A DNA stretch of 64,000 bases, taken from contig NZ_JAIWYX010000007.1 in NCBI RefSeq assembly GCF_020251205.1, forward strand, positions 248,001-312,000, written 5' to 3'. The notes under the pieces were generated by a model. The model searched no databases. It saw only the letters and a program-made list of their open reading frames with translations, and had not been told where the DNA came from. Position 1 is the first letter of the stretch. Each line of letters begins with the position of its first letter. The DNA is from Arthrobacter sp. M4 (lineage in GTDB: Bacteria > Actinomycetota > Actinomycetes > Actinomycetales > Micrococcaceae). Of the stretch, positions 35,661-44,548 are shown piece by piece. Position numbers and translations under genes: made by a program.

Positions 35661-36935
35661 TCAAAGTCCCGCAATTCGCTCCGCGACGTATTCCGCGTCC
35701 AAACCCACCCCGCCGAGCAGTGATGAGTAGTGGCTCGTCAGCCAAGGCAATCCAACAGCATAGAGTCCCGGATGCTCCGTAACTCCCCGAGAATGCCTGG
35801 GATAGCCCCAGTCGTCCAGGACCGGTATGTCCACGAAGCGCAGATCCAGTCGATAGCCGGTGGCCCAAAGCACCGAACTGATGTTCTCCGCTGCCAGGTC
35901 CAAACGCGCAGGCTCGGAAGGCAACCAATCGTCCTCAACCTGCGTCGGCGACTGCGGGGCTGCGTCAATGCCAGCAGCCGCAATGTACGCCTCAATCGCT
36001 CCCAGCATGCGCAAACCAAAACCGGCTTCCACAGCAGCCAAGCGTTCAGGGAGGTCGTCGGTAAAGGTGACTTCGCCGTCGTCGACTCCTTCTAGGTGAC
36101 CATGCAGGTGCATGCCGCGGCGGCCCAAATCCCTGAGGTGGATGTTGTGTCCGCCGTCGGTGCCGGAGACGAGCGGGTTGCACGCGAAGCGGGCGGCGGG
36201 GGAAGGCAGTGCCTCCACTTTGAGTGCGTTGATGCCGTAGTCGGGCCCTTCCTTGGCCGCTTTCAGGAGCCAATACATGATGTCCTTGCCGCGATAGCGG
36301 CGGGGTGCCTCGGGACACATGGAGACGGCCAGATGGATTTCACGGCCGACGGCTTGCAGCTCTTCAGCGATCTGGCCACCGGACTGGCCCGTGCCAACAA
36401 TCAAGACGGCACCGTCAGGCAGTTGCTCCGGATTCCGGTAGTGGTGCGTGTGGAGTTGCATCACGCCGTCTGGCAACTTTGCCGCAAGGGGAGGGATCTT
36501 CGGAACCTGGTAGGCACCAGTCGCGAGCACCACGTTGCCAGCGTGCCAGGAACCGCGGGAGGTCTCCACGCTAAAGCCTCCGTCAGCCGCCGAGACCCGC
36601 GTGACATCCGTACCTGTGTGGACGGGCGCGTCGATCTTGCTCGCGTACTCGCGGAACATGGCGATGACATCGTCGCGAGGCATAAACGCCTCAGGCTCGG
36701 GACCTGTGTAGGGCATCCCGGGCAGGTCGGTCGCGAAGTTCGGCGTGTTCAGGATGAAGGCGTCCCAGCGGTCCTGCCAAGCGCCTCCCAGAGCGGGCCG
36801 TCGTTCAAGCACCACGTGTTCCACGCCCTTTTGGCTGAGCCAGTAGCTCGTGGCCAAGCCTGCTTGGCCGGCGCCGATGACGAGAGTGTGGACCTCGTTG
36901 GACGGTTCATCTACTGGGCCCTGTTCACGTTCCAT
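35661..36935 (-). CDS. Flavin-containing monooxygenase-like oxidoreductase (CzcO type)
   Basis: A 424-residue FAD/NADPH flavoprotein. GAGQAG (residues 21-26) binds FAD, VGTGQSG in the middle binds NADPH, and the C-terminal ATGYRLDLRF is the FMO/BVMO-type ATG motif. The class inserts oxygen into N/S nucleophiles or ketones. Its start overlaps the end of the upstream alpha/beta hydrolase gene by 11 nt, so the two are one operon: oxygenation followed by ester hydrolysis is a plausible sequence. Substrate unknown. Confidence 0.88.
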   Translation of the reverse strand: MEREQGPVDEPSNEVHTLVIGAGQAGLATSYWLSQKGVEHVVLERRPALGGAWQDRWDAFILNTPNFATDLPGMPYTGPEPEAFMPRDDVIAMFREYASKIDAPVHTGTDVTRVSAADGGFSVETSRGSWHAGNVVLATGAYQVPKIPPLAAKLPDGVMQLHTHHYRNPEQLPDGAVLIVGTGQSGGQIAEELQAVGREIHLAVSMCPEAPRRYRGKDIMYWLLKAAKEGPDYGINALKVEALPSPAARFACNPLVSGTDGGHNIHLRDLGRRGMHLHGHLEGVDDGEVTFTDDLPERLAAVEAGFGLRMLGAIEAYIAAAGIDAAPQSPTQVEDDWLPSEPARLDLAAENISSVLWATGYRLDLRFVDIPVLDDWGYPRHSRGVTEHPGLYAVGLPWLTSHYSSLLGGVGLDAEYVAERIAGL

Positions 36936-37695
36936 GACGGGCCTCGGCGCGCTTCCAATGCTCGCGCAATAACCCGGCTAGCCGTTCCGGCTCAATCCGG
37001 TGCGGCGGGTCGAAATGGTGGCGTTCCTCGAATACCTCGAGGCGGAAGTTGTGGAAGACCTTCGACAGTCGCTCGGCCACTTCGCCGTAATCCACCGGGT
37101 TGCTGAGCCCGCCGAGCGCCAGGAACACCGGGCGCTGGAATGATGCCAGCTTTTCGCGGTCGAGATCGTAGTTCTTGAACGTCCGCATGAACGCCCTGAT
37201 GCCGGCTGGCCGCTTGCTCATCCACGGCGGCGGGCTGCCGGGCGGCGGAGGCGACAGAACGACGTCGGGCTTTACACCCAACCGCATGAAGGCGGCCATG
37301 AACTCATCCGGGGGAAGCAGATCCAGCTCGTCGTAGTCTTCCCACAGCTGCCTATGGGCAGGGCTCCAATCCCAGCTTCCAGCCCACGCGGGCTCCAGAA
37401 GCGCGAGGCTCTCCAGCCGCTCCGGATGCTTGGCCGTGAACGCGAGGGCGGCAGCGCCGCCGCCGGAGTAGCCGACCAGATGGAAGGTGTCCCAACCGCG
37501 GGAGTCGGCTTCGCGGAGCACACCTTCTATCTCCGTGTCGAGGCTCCAGCCGGGTGGTGGTTCGTCGGGTGCATAGAGTTCCAGGTCCTTGGCGACCGCG
37601 TCGACGTCCGGACCCAGCGCGTTGATCAGTGCGCCATAGGCCGGCTCTGCGGGAAGGACACTACCAGGGAGGAGGATAACCCGCTTCGGTTCCAT
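36925..37695 (-). CDS. Alpha/beta hydrolase
   Basis: A 256-residue hydrolase with nucleophile Ser 77 in GYSGGG, acid in the strand after PVFLALGG, and catalytic His in EERHHFDPPHR. A Pro-rich insertion (LSPPPPGSPPPWMSKRP) lies in the lid region. It starts the operon with the flavin monooxygenase. The esterase/lipase-type reaction is sure, the substrate not. It is preceded by a 260-bp region (37696-37955) with no gene besides the terminator at 37921. Confidence 0.87.
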   Translation of the reverse strand: MEPKRVILLPGSVLPAEPAYGALINALGPDVDAVAKDLELYAPDEPPPGWSLDTEIEGVLREADSRGWDTFHLVGYSGGGAAALAFTAKHPERLESLALLEPAWAGSWDWSPAHRQLWEDYDELDLLPPDEFMAAFMRLGVKPDVVLSPPPPGSPPPWMSKRPAGIRAFMRTFKNYDLDREKLASFQRPVFLALGGLSNPVDYGEVAERLSKVFHNFRLEVFEERHHFDPPHRIEPERLAGLLREHWKRAEARHGT

Positions 37696-37920
37696 GGGAG
37701 AACTGTACGCTCGGGGGTGGTGTTGCGGGAGGTGGTTTGGTCAGGCTGCGAGAGCAAGGTCGCTCGGGAATGGCATGCAGCCACTAGGGCATCCGATGGG
37801 CCACGGAAGCTCGGCTCGGTCATAGCCGACAGGGCCAAGGCTGCGGGGCGGGCCGCGCTGCGGGTTCAGCTCACAGGTATCTGCTTAGCTGAAGTGGCGG
37901 TCGCTCATTCGAAAGGCTGA

Positions 37921-37947
37921 CCCGGCCGGCTTGTATAGCCGACCGGG
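37921..37947 (-). terminator. Terminator after S1-domain gene
   Basis: Arms 37921-37931 and 37937-37947 with a 5-nt loop, one irregular pair. That pair is C-A in the plus transcript but G-U in the minus transcript, the direction of the S1-domain gene ending at 37956. Confidence 0.6.
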
Positions 37948-37955
37948 CCAACTTG

Positions 37956-38168
37956 TCAGTCGATGAGCATCGCGCTGAATCGTGATTCGGCTGCGTCGAA
38001 CTCGATGACGCGCACGCGCACGGTCGCGCCCACCGCAGCACTGCCACCGCGGACGAGGCCTTGCACACCAGAATCAGACTCAACGAAGAGCCCGAACGGC
38101 TTGGCAGACTTGACGACGACATCGATCTCATCACCAGCATTCAGGAGGGTTCCGGCCACATGGCTCAC
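37956..38168 (-). CDS. Small S1-type RNA-binding domain protein
   Basis: A 70-residue protein consisting only of an S1/OB-like fold: LNAGDEIDVVVKSAKPFGLFVESDSGVQGLVRGG followed by GATVRVRVIEFDAAESRFSAMLI, the last strand pattern of S1 domains. The GTG at 38168 has GGAGAGGG just upstream. It would bind RNA and may act in translation or decay; it is alone and near an IS remnant. Confidence 0.75.
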   Translation of the reverse strand: MSHVAGTLLNAGDEIDVVVKSAKPFGLFVESDSGVQGLVRGGSAAVGATVRVRVIEFDAAESRFSAMLID

Positions 38169-38317
38169 CCCCTCTCCATCCTCAGGGTGAGTCGGACAGC
38201 GGTGCAGACCCAGCCCCAGGTTCCTTCCGCAGCGGGGCAGCGCTGGCTCCCGGGCTCTGCCCAGACCTCACGCAAGTAGAGACAGTACAGGCTGACGTCC
38301 CCGATCTACAGCCTTGA

Positions 38318-38612
38318 CTATTCCTCGTCCGTGTCACGGGGGATGACGAGGTCCTTCTCCAGCGAGCGGCGCAGCTGCCGCGCCCCGTCGGTGCGGATCA
38401 TGGAGCCGGGGGCGACGACGCGCTGGCCGAACTTCACCAGCGCGACTGCCGCACTTCGGGCAGACGAACCCCTCCGGCCAGCGCAGCCCTGCCAGATATT
38501 CAACGCAGGCATAATCTGTGCTGAACCAGTCCTGGAACTGCCCGAACTTCTTCGGATAGTCCACGCCCGCCTGCCGCATCTGCAGCCACAAATCGGCCAT
38601 ACCTCCGCGCAC
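38318..38612 (-). pseudogene. IS1595-family transposase remnant with internal deletion
   Basis: In one minus frame (38612 downward) FQDWFSTDYACVEYLAGLRWPEGFVCPKCGS is the N-terminal zinc-ribbon region of IS1595/ISXO2 transposases. After about 38480 the sequence continues in another frame as VAPGSMIRTDGARQLRRSLEK, which fits the ISXO2 domain about 150 residues later. Most of the catalytic domain is missing and the frames do not join, so this is an inactive relic. Terminal inverted repeats were not identified. Confidence 0.65.
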
Positions 38613-38635
38613 TTCAGCTAAGCAGACACCTAATA

Positions 38636-39028
38636 CTAAATTCCTGGTGATAGAACCGTGAGGCCTGCGTCTACCGCCGCAGCTAAAAGTTCGATGTCGT
38701 AGGCAACCAAAACATCGCTCTGGAGTCTAATAGCCGTCGCCAAATGAATGGCATCCGCGCTTCTCAACCTCCCTGGAAGCGCCGCAGCGTACATCAAATC
38801 AGGGCGTGCCACATCGACGAGGTTTATGGCGGTCAGCACTTGATTCACTGGCACCGGAGAAAGACGTCGCCGCCGCGCGGCACAGTGAAGTTCCGTGTAG
38901 AGGAGCATCGAGGCAACCAAACGATGTCCTGAGGCGCTCGCCGTCGACAGGTGCTCGGCAAGGGAAGCGGATTCGGGTTCGTCAACAACAAGTTTCAAGA
39001 CAGCCGACGTGTCGACGTATGTGATCAT
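38636..39028 (-). CDS. PIN-domain ribonuclease toxin (VapC-like)
   Basis: A 130-residue PIN-fold RNase. The acidic active site is present: Asp 6 (TYVDTSA), Glu in LLYTELHC, and Asp in RSADAIHLATA. It overlaps the upstream antitoxin gene by 4 nt (ATGA), the standard toxin-antitoxin arrangement, so toxin translation is coupled. It lies in an accessory zone between an IS relic and housekeeping genes. Confidence 0.9.
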   Translation of the reverse strand: MITYVDTSAVLKLVVDEPESASLAEHLSTASASGHRLVASMLLYTELHCAARRRRLSPVPVNQVLTAINLVDVARPDLMYAAALPGRLRSADAIHLATAIRLQSDVLVAYDIELLAAAVDAGLTVLSPGI

Positions 39029-39291
39029 CGATCCCCGCGTAGATCTGCCAAAATATCCGCAGTCGCCATGTCGCTCTTGGCGCGCGGCACGAGAGTGAAG
39101 TCCACTGGTCCGGGCGTAGCAGGGCGGACGGCGCCCTGCTGGAGGAGGCGCTCGAAGGGCGAGACCGACGGGGGAATGAGTGTCGCGGCAATCTCGCCGT
39201 TATTAGTCACGTCTATGGTTTCACCGTTTTTAACGCGTTCGAGAATCTTGCTGCTGTTATTGCGGAGTTCCCGATGCGGGATTGTGGTCAT
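39025..39291 (-). CDS. Phd/YefM-type antitoxin (VapB-like)
   Basis: An 88-residue antitoxin with a Phd/YefM-like DNA-binding N-terminus (PHRELRNNSSKILERVKNGETIDVTNNGEIAATLIP) and a disordered toxin-binding C-terminus ending in MATADILADLRGDR. GGAGG precedes the ATG. A repeat GTAGCAA-TT-GTAGCAA upstream (39302-39317) is a likely autoregulatory operator. Confidence 0.9.
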   Translation of the reverse strand: MTTIPHRELRNNSSKILERVKNGETIDVTNNGEIAATLIPPSVSPFERLLQQGAVRPATPGPVDFTLVPRAKSDMATADILADLRGDR

Positions 39292-39301
39292 GGTTACCTC
39301 C

Positions 39302-39317
39302 GTAGCAATTGTAGCAA
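39302..39317. promoter_or_regulatory. Candidate operator of the toxin-antitoxin pair
   Basis: Two direct GTAGCAA units separated by TT, with the palindrome CAATTG at the junction, 11 bp before the antitoxin start. The remaining gap 39318-39475 holds nothing recognisable. Confidence 0.5.
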
Positions 39318-39475
39318 CCGCAGTCCCGGCAGTGAACTTTGCGCGTGAAGGCCGCGCAGGAGGCGAGGTTCAGTGCACGGTTGACGCCCGCCCTCGATAA
39401 CCGCAGCCTCGGAGGCAACGTATGCCCGCCGTCGTTGTTCCAGCCTTTGTTGTTGGCCAGGCTAGGGGGCTGGCC

Positions 39476-39838
39476 CTACTTCTTGGCAGCCTTTGGCGGC
39501 AGCTGCGCAACGTATTCGAAAGCCTTCGCCACCCAGAACCTGGCGCGGGCTTCGTCCCCCTCACCTTCGGCGTTCCATACCTCGGGCAAGCCGACGTAGT
39601 CGCCCATTGGCCGCTCTTCCGGGCCGAAGGGCCTCGTTCGTTCCGTGGCCTCGAGTTCTGCCTTGTCCTCCGGGGAAAGTTTGACCCCGATGGCGGGTCC
39701 AAAGAGTCCCGCGAACATGTTGCCGTTCACGAAGGCGCCGAGATTACCGAACATGGGTTTGACGATCACCTCAGGGTTATCCGGGAGCACCGAGCGGAAG
39801 TGTTCCTTGTCGGCTTCGGACGGTTTGGGGATCTGCAT
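39476..39838 (-). CDS. TfoX N-terminal domain protein
   Basis: A 120-residue protein with the TfoX_N pattern: KPMFGNLGAFVNGNMFAGLFGPAIGVKL, then GDYVGLPEVWN and a C-terminal helix ending in PPKAAKK. ATG 39838 has GAGGAGA upstream; the longer frame has no support. TfoX controls competence in gammaproteobacteria, but free-standing TfoX_N proteins in Actinobacteria have no known role. Confidence 0.83.
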   Translation of the reverse strand: MQIPKPSEADKEHFRSVLPDNPEVIVKPMFGNLGAFVNGNMFAGLFGPAIGVKLSPEDKAELEATERTRPFGPEERPMGDYVGLPEVWNAEGEGDEARARFWVAKAFEYVAQLPPKAAKK

Positions 39839-39960
39839 GTGCTGTTCTCCTCGTGTGGAGTGGCTGGGCTCGGAGCTGTCTGCAGGATAGGGGAGTGGGG
39901 CGGCTGCGGCTAGGGGCCAGCGGCGCCCGACGGCCATCTGTTAACCTTTTGTTTTCCACA

Positions 39961-40157
39961 CAGGGGATCGAAACTCTGGCGAATCGCTCAATCCCCTGTA
40001 AACTCGTAAACGTTGTTGTGTCTGGCATTTGGTAGTTCAGGTAGTACGTGCGGTCCGTTCGGCCGTGTCTTTCTGAAGTAGCGGTTGTTGAGAACACTCA
40101 CACACCCGGAGGCCCGAAAGTCGGGAGCCACCTCCACCTTCAGTAAGGACAGAAATT
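39961..40157 (+). promoter_or_regulatory. Long structured 5' leader of the cold-shock gene
   Basis: A leader of about 150-200 nt is typical of cspA genes. It contains CAGGGGAT (39961-39968) paired with ATCCCCTG (39991-39998), and a nested hairpin where GGAGG (40108-40112) can pair with CCTCC (40131-40135) around CCCGA-AAG-TCGGG (40113-40125). The true ribosome binding site, AAGGA at 40145-40149, is downstream and may be exposed by temperature-dependent refolding. Confidence 0.45.
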
Positions 40158-40361
40158 ATGGCTACAGGTATCGTCAAGTGGTTTAACGCCGAAAAGGGCT
40201 TCGGCTTCATCTCCCCCGAAGATGGCGGCCAGGACGTTTTCGCCCACTACTCCGCTATCCAGTCCAACGGCTACCGCTCCCTCGAAGAGAACCAGCACGT
40301 TTCCTTCGACGTCGAGCAGGGTCCCAAGGGCCCGCAGGCCGTGAACATCCGGGCACTCTAA
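40158..40361 (+). CDS. cspA: Cold-shock protein (CspA family)
   Basis: A 67-residue single OB-fold RNA chaperone. Both nucleic-acid motifs are intact: KGFGFI (RNP1) and VFAHYSAI (RNP2). It melts mRNA structure at low temperature and is often constitutive in this group. The start has AAGGACAG upstream; the long structured leader and the strong downstream terminator make it a self-contained unit. Confidence 0.97.
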   Translation: MATGIVKWFNAEKGFGFISPEDGGQDVFAHYSAIQSNGYRSLEENQHVSFDVEQGPKGPQAVNIRAL

Positions 40362-40379
40362 GCCTTTCGGATTCATAAG

Positions 40380-40415
40380 AAAGTAGGGTCGGTTCATTTG
40401 AACCGGCCCTACTTT
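40380..40415 (+). terminator. Terminator of the cold-shock gene
   Basis: A 16-bp stem (40380-40395 with 40400-40415, 4-nt loop) whose only irregular pair is U40389-G40406, a wobble in the cspA transcript. It is followed by GTCTTTCC. It starts 18 bp after the stop codon. Confidence 0.85.
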
Positions 40416-40540
40416 GTCTTTCCGGGGCCTCTGCCCCTCTTGAGCCGCGCTCACTAATCTGTAAATAGACGCCTCGGGACCCTGACCCTTCCCGCCACGC
40501 CTATTTTCGGAAAAGCAAAGCTCAAAGGAGATGGTCTCCA

Positions 40541-41611
40541 ATGACGGCGATTCAGCAATCGAAGGGCACTCTGAAGTCCGCCGATATCGTGACGCAGGTC
40601 TTGGGCATTTGGCTGGTCATCGCCTCTTTTGGAGATGGCTGGACACACGTAAACAGGCCCGCGCCCGAGACCTTCTTCACACCGTGGCATGCCGTCCTTT
40701 ACTCAGGACTTGTCGCGGTAGCAGCGTGGACCGGCGTCGTCGTCTGGCGCAACCACACGCCCGGAACCTCGTGGATCAGCGCAGTCCCCACCGCGTATCG
40801 GCTCACAGTGGCCGGCGTCGTTACTTTCGGCGTAGGCGGACTTTTGGATATGGCCTGGCACCAGGTGTTCGGGATCGAAGTAGCCATAGACGCGTTGGTT
40901 AGCCCGACGCACCTGATCCTCGGCGCGGGTGGACTTTTGATCCTCGGCACGGGCGTTAGAAGCGCCCGCTTGTCAGCGGGCCGGGGACCTATCAGGTGGA
41001 CAGCCCCCGCGGTGATGTCTGTTGTCCTGATGACCGCCCTAGTTTCGTTTTTCCTGATCTACGCATCCGCGTTCATCAGGGTGGCCCCCACCCACTCCTA
41101 CCTCCCCATACCCGAGGGAACGCCGGGCCATGACAAGGAAGAACTGGATCTCATCGCCGGTTTGGCCTCCTACCTGCTAACCACGGCCGTGCTGGTTGTT
41201 CCCTTTTCATTCACTGCTGTTTCCAGCCAACGTCCCCCTCGGGGCATCGTCACACTGTTGGTCGGTACATCGGCTTGGTTGTGCGTAGCCATGATGGACT
41301 TCCACACAGTCCCCGTCAGTGGAGCCGCCGGTGCGACAGCCGCCGCACTACTCGCTGATCTTGCTTTGTCCAGGCTTCCCGCCGCCCAAGTTCGCCACAG
41401 ACTGCCTGTTGTCGCCGCAGGAATCATCACCCTGGTCTGGGTGGGACAAACGGTGGGGATGGCCGTGGCCCGAGGCATCGGCTGGCCACCATCACTCTGG
41501 GTGGGCGCCATCGTCCTTAGCGCCACCGCAGCCGCTGCAATCGCCTGGATACCCCTGTGGCGGCTGCATTCAGCCACCGAGGTCCAGCCTGCGCAACAGC
41601 CACCCCTCTGA
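40541..41611 (+). CDS. Hypothetical polytopic membrane protein
   Basis: A 356-residue protein with about 9 hydrophobic segments. Conserved-looking polar residues sit at membrane edges: FGDGWTHVN, FFTPWHAVLYSG, LDMAWHQVFGIE and SPTHLILG, so several His and Asp could bind a metal or haem. AAAGGAGATGG precedes the ATG. I do not recognise an assigned family; metal handling is speculation from the His pattern. It stands alone after the cold-shock gene. Confidence 0.8.
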   Translation: MTAIQQSKGTLKSADIVTQVLGIWLVIASFGDGWTHVNRPAPETFFTPWHAVLYSGLVAVAAWTGVVVWRNHTPGTSWISAVPTAYRLTVAGVVTFGVGGLLDMAWHQVFGIEVAIDALVSPTHLILGAGGLLILGTGVRSARLSAGRGPIRWTAPAVMSVVLMTALVSFFLIYASAFIRVAPTHSYLPIPEGTPGHDKEELDLIAGLASYLLTTAVLVVPFSFTAVSSQRPPRGIVTLLVGTSAWLCVAMMDFHTVPVSGAAGATAAALLADLALSRLPAAQVRHRLPVVAAGIITLVWVGQTVGMAVARGIGWPPSLWVGAIVLSATAAAAIAWIPLWRLHSATEVQPAQQPPL

Positions 41612-41643
41612 CGGCACAGGCCCGAACACCTAGCCACGGCGCT

Positions 41644-41684
41644 ATGAGGGCTCCCTCCGTCCAAGATACGCAGGGAGCCTTCAT
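41644..41684 (+). terminator. Terminator between convergent genes
   Basis: Arms ATGAGGGCTCCCT (41644-41656) and AGGGAGCCTTCAT (41672-41684) with a single G48-U80 (41648-41680) wobble in the plus transcript. The core resembles the GGTTCCCT hairpins at 11671 and 15543. Confidence 0.65.
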
Positions 41685-41697
41685 GCCCTAGCTGCGG

Positions 41698-42006
41698 CTA
41701 CCGCTCACACGCGATGCCGTCGCTGCCCTTCATCGCACAACTTTCCAACGTCACTCCGAACGGGACCTCATCACTCACCTCTACCGTGAATTGGTCATGT
41801 GCAAGGCGAGTGATCAGGACGCCACCACCACCGCTTTTGGTGGCCTCAAGCCGGGCCAGCAGCTCGGCCTCGCCGAGCCGTGCCTCCAACGTCATCCGAT
41901 CAGGTCCCGATACGCGCAGCACCAGCGGCACAGCCGCCGTCGAACGGTCAACGTCCGAGGCCGGCACGTCGCCTACCGTCGATTTCTCACCAACCGTCGT
42001 CGTCAC
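41698..42006 (-). CDS. Small unknown protein at the end of the hydantoinase operon
   Basis: A 102-residue frame starting 10 bp downstream of the hydantoinase stop, in line with the operon. It has a Thr/Val/Asp-rich N-terminus and a predicted alpha/beta body (VLRVSGPDRMTLEARLGEAELLARLEATKS, GVLITRLAHDQFTVEVSDEVPFG). No family is recognised. Its position suggests an accessory subunit or unrelated filler; coding is likely but not certain. Confidence 0.5.
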   Translation of the reverse strand: MTTTVGEKSTVGDVPASDVDRSTAAVPLVLRVSGPDRMTLEARLGEAELLARLEATKSGGGGVLITRLAHDQFTVEVSDEVPFGVTLESCAMKGSDGIACER

Positions 42007-42016
42007 CGTTGCCGCC

Positions 42017-43441
42017 TCAGCAAGCCGGCCGGTTCAACACGTCAGTGGACACCTTCTGCTTCAGCAGCGTTCCCTCCGGACCGGCTTTGAGTTGCCGATC
42101 CTCAACCACCACAGTCCCGCGCAGCACGGTCATGCTCGGCCAGGCAGCAACCCGATACCCTTCCCACGGCGTGTAGTCCGCCTCGTGCAGGTCCGCGGCA
42201 GTCACACGCCGATCCACAGTGGTGTCCAGCACGGCCAAGTCCGCGTCCGAACCGACAGCAATTACGCCCTTCTGCGGGTACAGGCCCATGATCTTCGCCG
42301 CGTTCGCTGAGGTGATGTCCACAAATCGTGTCAGGTCCAGGCTACGCTTGGCCACGCCTTCCGTGTACGCCACAGCCATCCGCATCTCGACGCCGGCATG
42401 CCCCCCAGTCGCGTCCAGAATGGTCTTGCCGCGCGTCTTCACATCCAGGTCCGTGCACACACCGTCCGTGGCCAAGGTAGACAACGAACCACTGAGCAAC
42501 GACTCCCACATCGAATCCCGGTCATTCTCCGACTTCAACGACGGGTACGTGTGGTAAATCGCCCCGTTCTCCTGCTTGTAATCCTCGGCCGTGAAATAGG
42601 CGTAATGCGGCAGGATTTCTCCATAAACAGCCTGACCCCGGCCACGGGCTTCGCGGATCGCGTCCACGCCCTCGCGGGCACTCACGTGCATCAAATAAAT
42701 CGGCGCGCCCACGTGCTCGGCCAAAGTAATCGCCCGCTGGAAGGACAGCTTCTCGGACAAATTGTTGTGGGCGTGATGCATGTACTCGATGCCGATTTTG
42801 CCCTGATGTTGCAGCTTCTTATACGAGTACATAACAATGTCGTCGTCTTCGGCATGAACCGCCAGCATCGCTCCCGCGGCCGCGGTTTGCTCCATCAGGC
42901 CCCACATATTTCCGAGGTCCGTCTTCTGCCTGGGCCGCGTGGGCGTGGTATTTGTCATCCACACTTTCCAACTGCCATGCCCGGCGGCAACCGCATCCGG
43001 AATCTGCTCCAAAACCTCAAACGGGATTTCCGGCTCCTTGAACGTCCCATGCAGCGCATAATCCGTGTACGTTGAACCAGCCCATTCCGCTGACTTCCGC
43101 GCAAACGACTCCGACAATTCGTCGCCCGGCTTCCAATGCGCAAAATCAATCAGAGTAGTAGTACCGCCATAAATCGCGCCCTCACTCACGCGGTCCGGGC
43201 CGAAACACATAATGCCGCTCTCTGCAGCCGTTGGCAGCACCGAGTTTGTGTGCACGTGCGGGTCCACACCACCCGGAACCACCAATTGCCCCTGCAGGTC
43301 AATAACCCGGCGCGCCTCATCCAGCGAACCGAAACCCGGTTCCCGGAGCGAAGCAATCTTGCCCTCAGCAATTCCGATATCCAGGCGCTTGGCCCCAGCC
43401 GGAGTAACTACCAAGCCATTTGTCAGAAGAAGATCAAACAT
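42017..43441 (-). CDS. Hydantoinase / dihydropyrimidinase
   Basis: A 474-residue cyclic amidohydrolase that opens hydantoin or dihydropyrimidine rings. Metal ligands: HVH (PGGVDPHVHTN), a Lys to be carbamylated in SWKVWMTN, His in LAVHAEDDDIV and YLMHVSAREG, and Asp in STLATDGVCTD. ATG 43441 was chosen because the family begins MFDLLLTNG there; it overlaps the preceding amidase gene by 8 nt. It is part of the left-running operon with formamidase and aminotransferase. The precise ring substrate (5-substituted hydantoin, dihydrouracil, imide) is open. Confidence 0.9.
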   Translation of the reverse strand: MFDLLLTNGLVVTPAGAKRLDIGIAEGKIASLREPGFGSLDEARRVIDLQGQLVVPGGVDPHVHTNSVLPTAAESGIMCFGPDRVSEGAIYGGTTTLIDFAHWKPGDELSESFARKSAEWAGSTYTDYALHGTFKEPEIPFEVLEQIPDAVAAGHGSWKVWMTNTTPTRPRQKTDLGNMWGLMEQTAAAGAMLAVHAEDDDIVMYSYKKLQHQGKIGIEYMHHAHNNLSEKLSFQRAITLAEHVGAPIYLMHVSAREGVDAIREARGRGQAVYGEILPHYAYFTAEDYKQENGAIYHTYPSLKSENDRDSMWESLLSGSLSTLATDGVCTDLDVKTRGKTILDATGGHAGVEMRMAVAYTEGVAKRSLDLTRFVDITSANAAKIMGLYPQKGVIAVGSDADLAVLDTTVDRRVTAADLHEADYTPWEGYRVAAWPSMTVLRGTVVVEDRQLKAGPEGTLLKQKVSTDVLNRPAC

Positions 43442-44534
43442 TCGAAACCTGCGCATTCGTATCAGAAGAGGGAAGGGCAAAAGGGGCCGTACGGAAATAA
43501 CGGGAAGCCAAAGTCACCTTGGCGGACATACGAGCATTCACCAGCTGCGAAACAGAAACATCCGCCGCGGCGCTCAGTAGCATCGCCGTTTTCTCACGCG
43601 ACCAACCACGATCCGCCTGCAGCAGCGCCAGCATGTCGTCCAAAGCGAGCCGCGCCGCCTCATCCAGCGAGTCCCCGTCGCCAATGGTGATCACCTGCCC
43701 ACCGGACAGGACCACCGGACGCCGAGTGTCGCCGTCGGACTTCACGGAACCGGACACCAGCGGGTCCGTCACCACGCGGCAGGACAGCCGCACGCTGCCC
43801 TCAACCTCCACAGCGGTAAGGCAGCACTCGCCGTCGCCCTGCGCCGCGTGCAGATCGCCCGCGTACAGCATCGCCCCGTCAACCTGGACAGGAAGTACGA
43901 CGGCGGCACCCGCCATCACGTCCTTGCAGTCCATGTTGCCGCCATGGATTCCCACGGTGCTGGAGTTGGGACGCTCACCAACGGGGGCGACGCCGATCTT
44001 CCCGACCATCGGCCGGACCGGGACAGTGATGCCGTCGTCGAAAACCACGTGGCCGTCCACGATCTCCAATGCCTGACCCGCACGGCCCAGGCCACCGGAG
44101 AAGCCACCCCTGCCGGGCATGGTGACCATCGCACCGCGGTCGGCGATCCGGATTTCGTGGATGTCCACGCGCAAAAGGTCTCCCGGCTTCACCCCACGCA
44201 CGGCAATCGGACCGGTGACCGGGATGGACAACTTCTCGTACTCGCCGGTCCTCTCAAATAGCCCGCCGGTGAGCAGGCTCCGCGCGTCCATCCAGAACTG
44301 CTCGCCCTGGTCCACAGTGAGGACCGGCGCAACAGCTGCGTCGAAGGAAAGGGAGGTGTGCTCGTAGCTGACGCGGGCGAGCTTTGGGGCAGCCGACACG
44401 TCGTGCCTAGATTCGGAGCCGTGACCGGCGGTTTCGCGGGCGCCAATGTCGCCCGGAAGTTGTTCGCGCAGCACAGCCTCCCGGCCCGTGCCTTCATGCA
44501 CCCAACCGTGGTGCACCGTGTCGATCTTCTTCAT
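43434..44534 (-). CDS. Acetamidase/formamidase family protein
   Basis: A 366-residue FmdA/AmdA-type amidase that releases ammonia from short amides. Family features are the segment SVSYEHTS-like start of the domain, GGNMDC, and YAGDLHAAQGDGECCLTAVE with the conserved His/Asp cluster. ATG 44534 (MKKIDTVHHG) has GGGAG upstream; a longer frame lacks support. It sits between aminotransferase and hydantoinase genes; the hydantoinase product, or formamide released later, are candidate substrates. Confidence 0.88.
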   Translation of the reverse strand: MKKIDTVHHGWVHEGTGREAVLREQLPGDIGARETAGHGSESRHDVSAAPKLARVSYEHTSLSFDAAVAPVLTVDQGEQFWMDARSLLTGGLFERTGEYEKLSIPVTGPIAVRGVKPGDLLRVDIHEIRIADRGAMVTMPGRGGFSGGLGRAGQALEIVDGHVVFDDGITVPVRPMVGKIGVAPVGERPNSSTVGIHGGNMDCKDVMAGAAVVLPVQVDGAMLYAGDLHAAQGDGECCLTAVEVEGSVRLSCRVVTDPLVSGSVKSDGDTRRPVVLSGGQVITIGDGDSLDEAARLALDDMLALLQADRGWSREKTAMLLSAAADVSVSQLVNARMSAKVTLASRYFRTAPFALPSSDTNAQVSNV

Positions 44535-44548
44535 CGGAAGCTCCCGAC

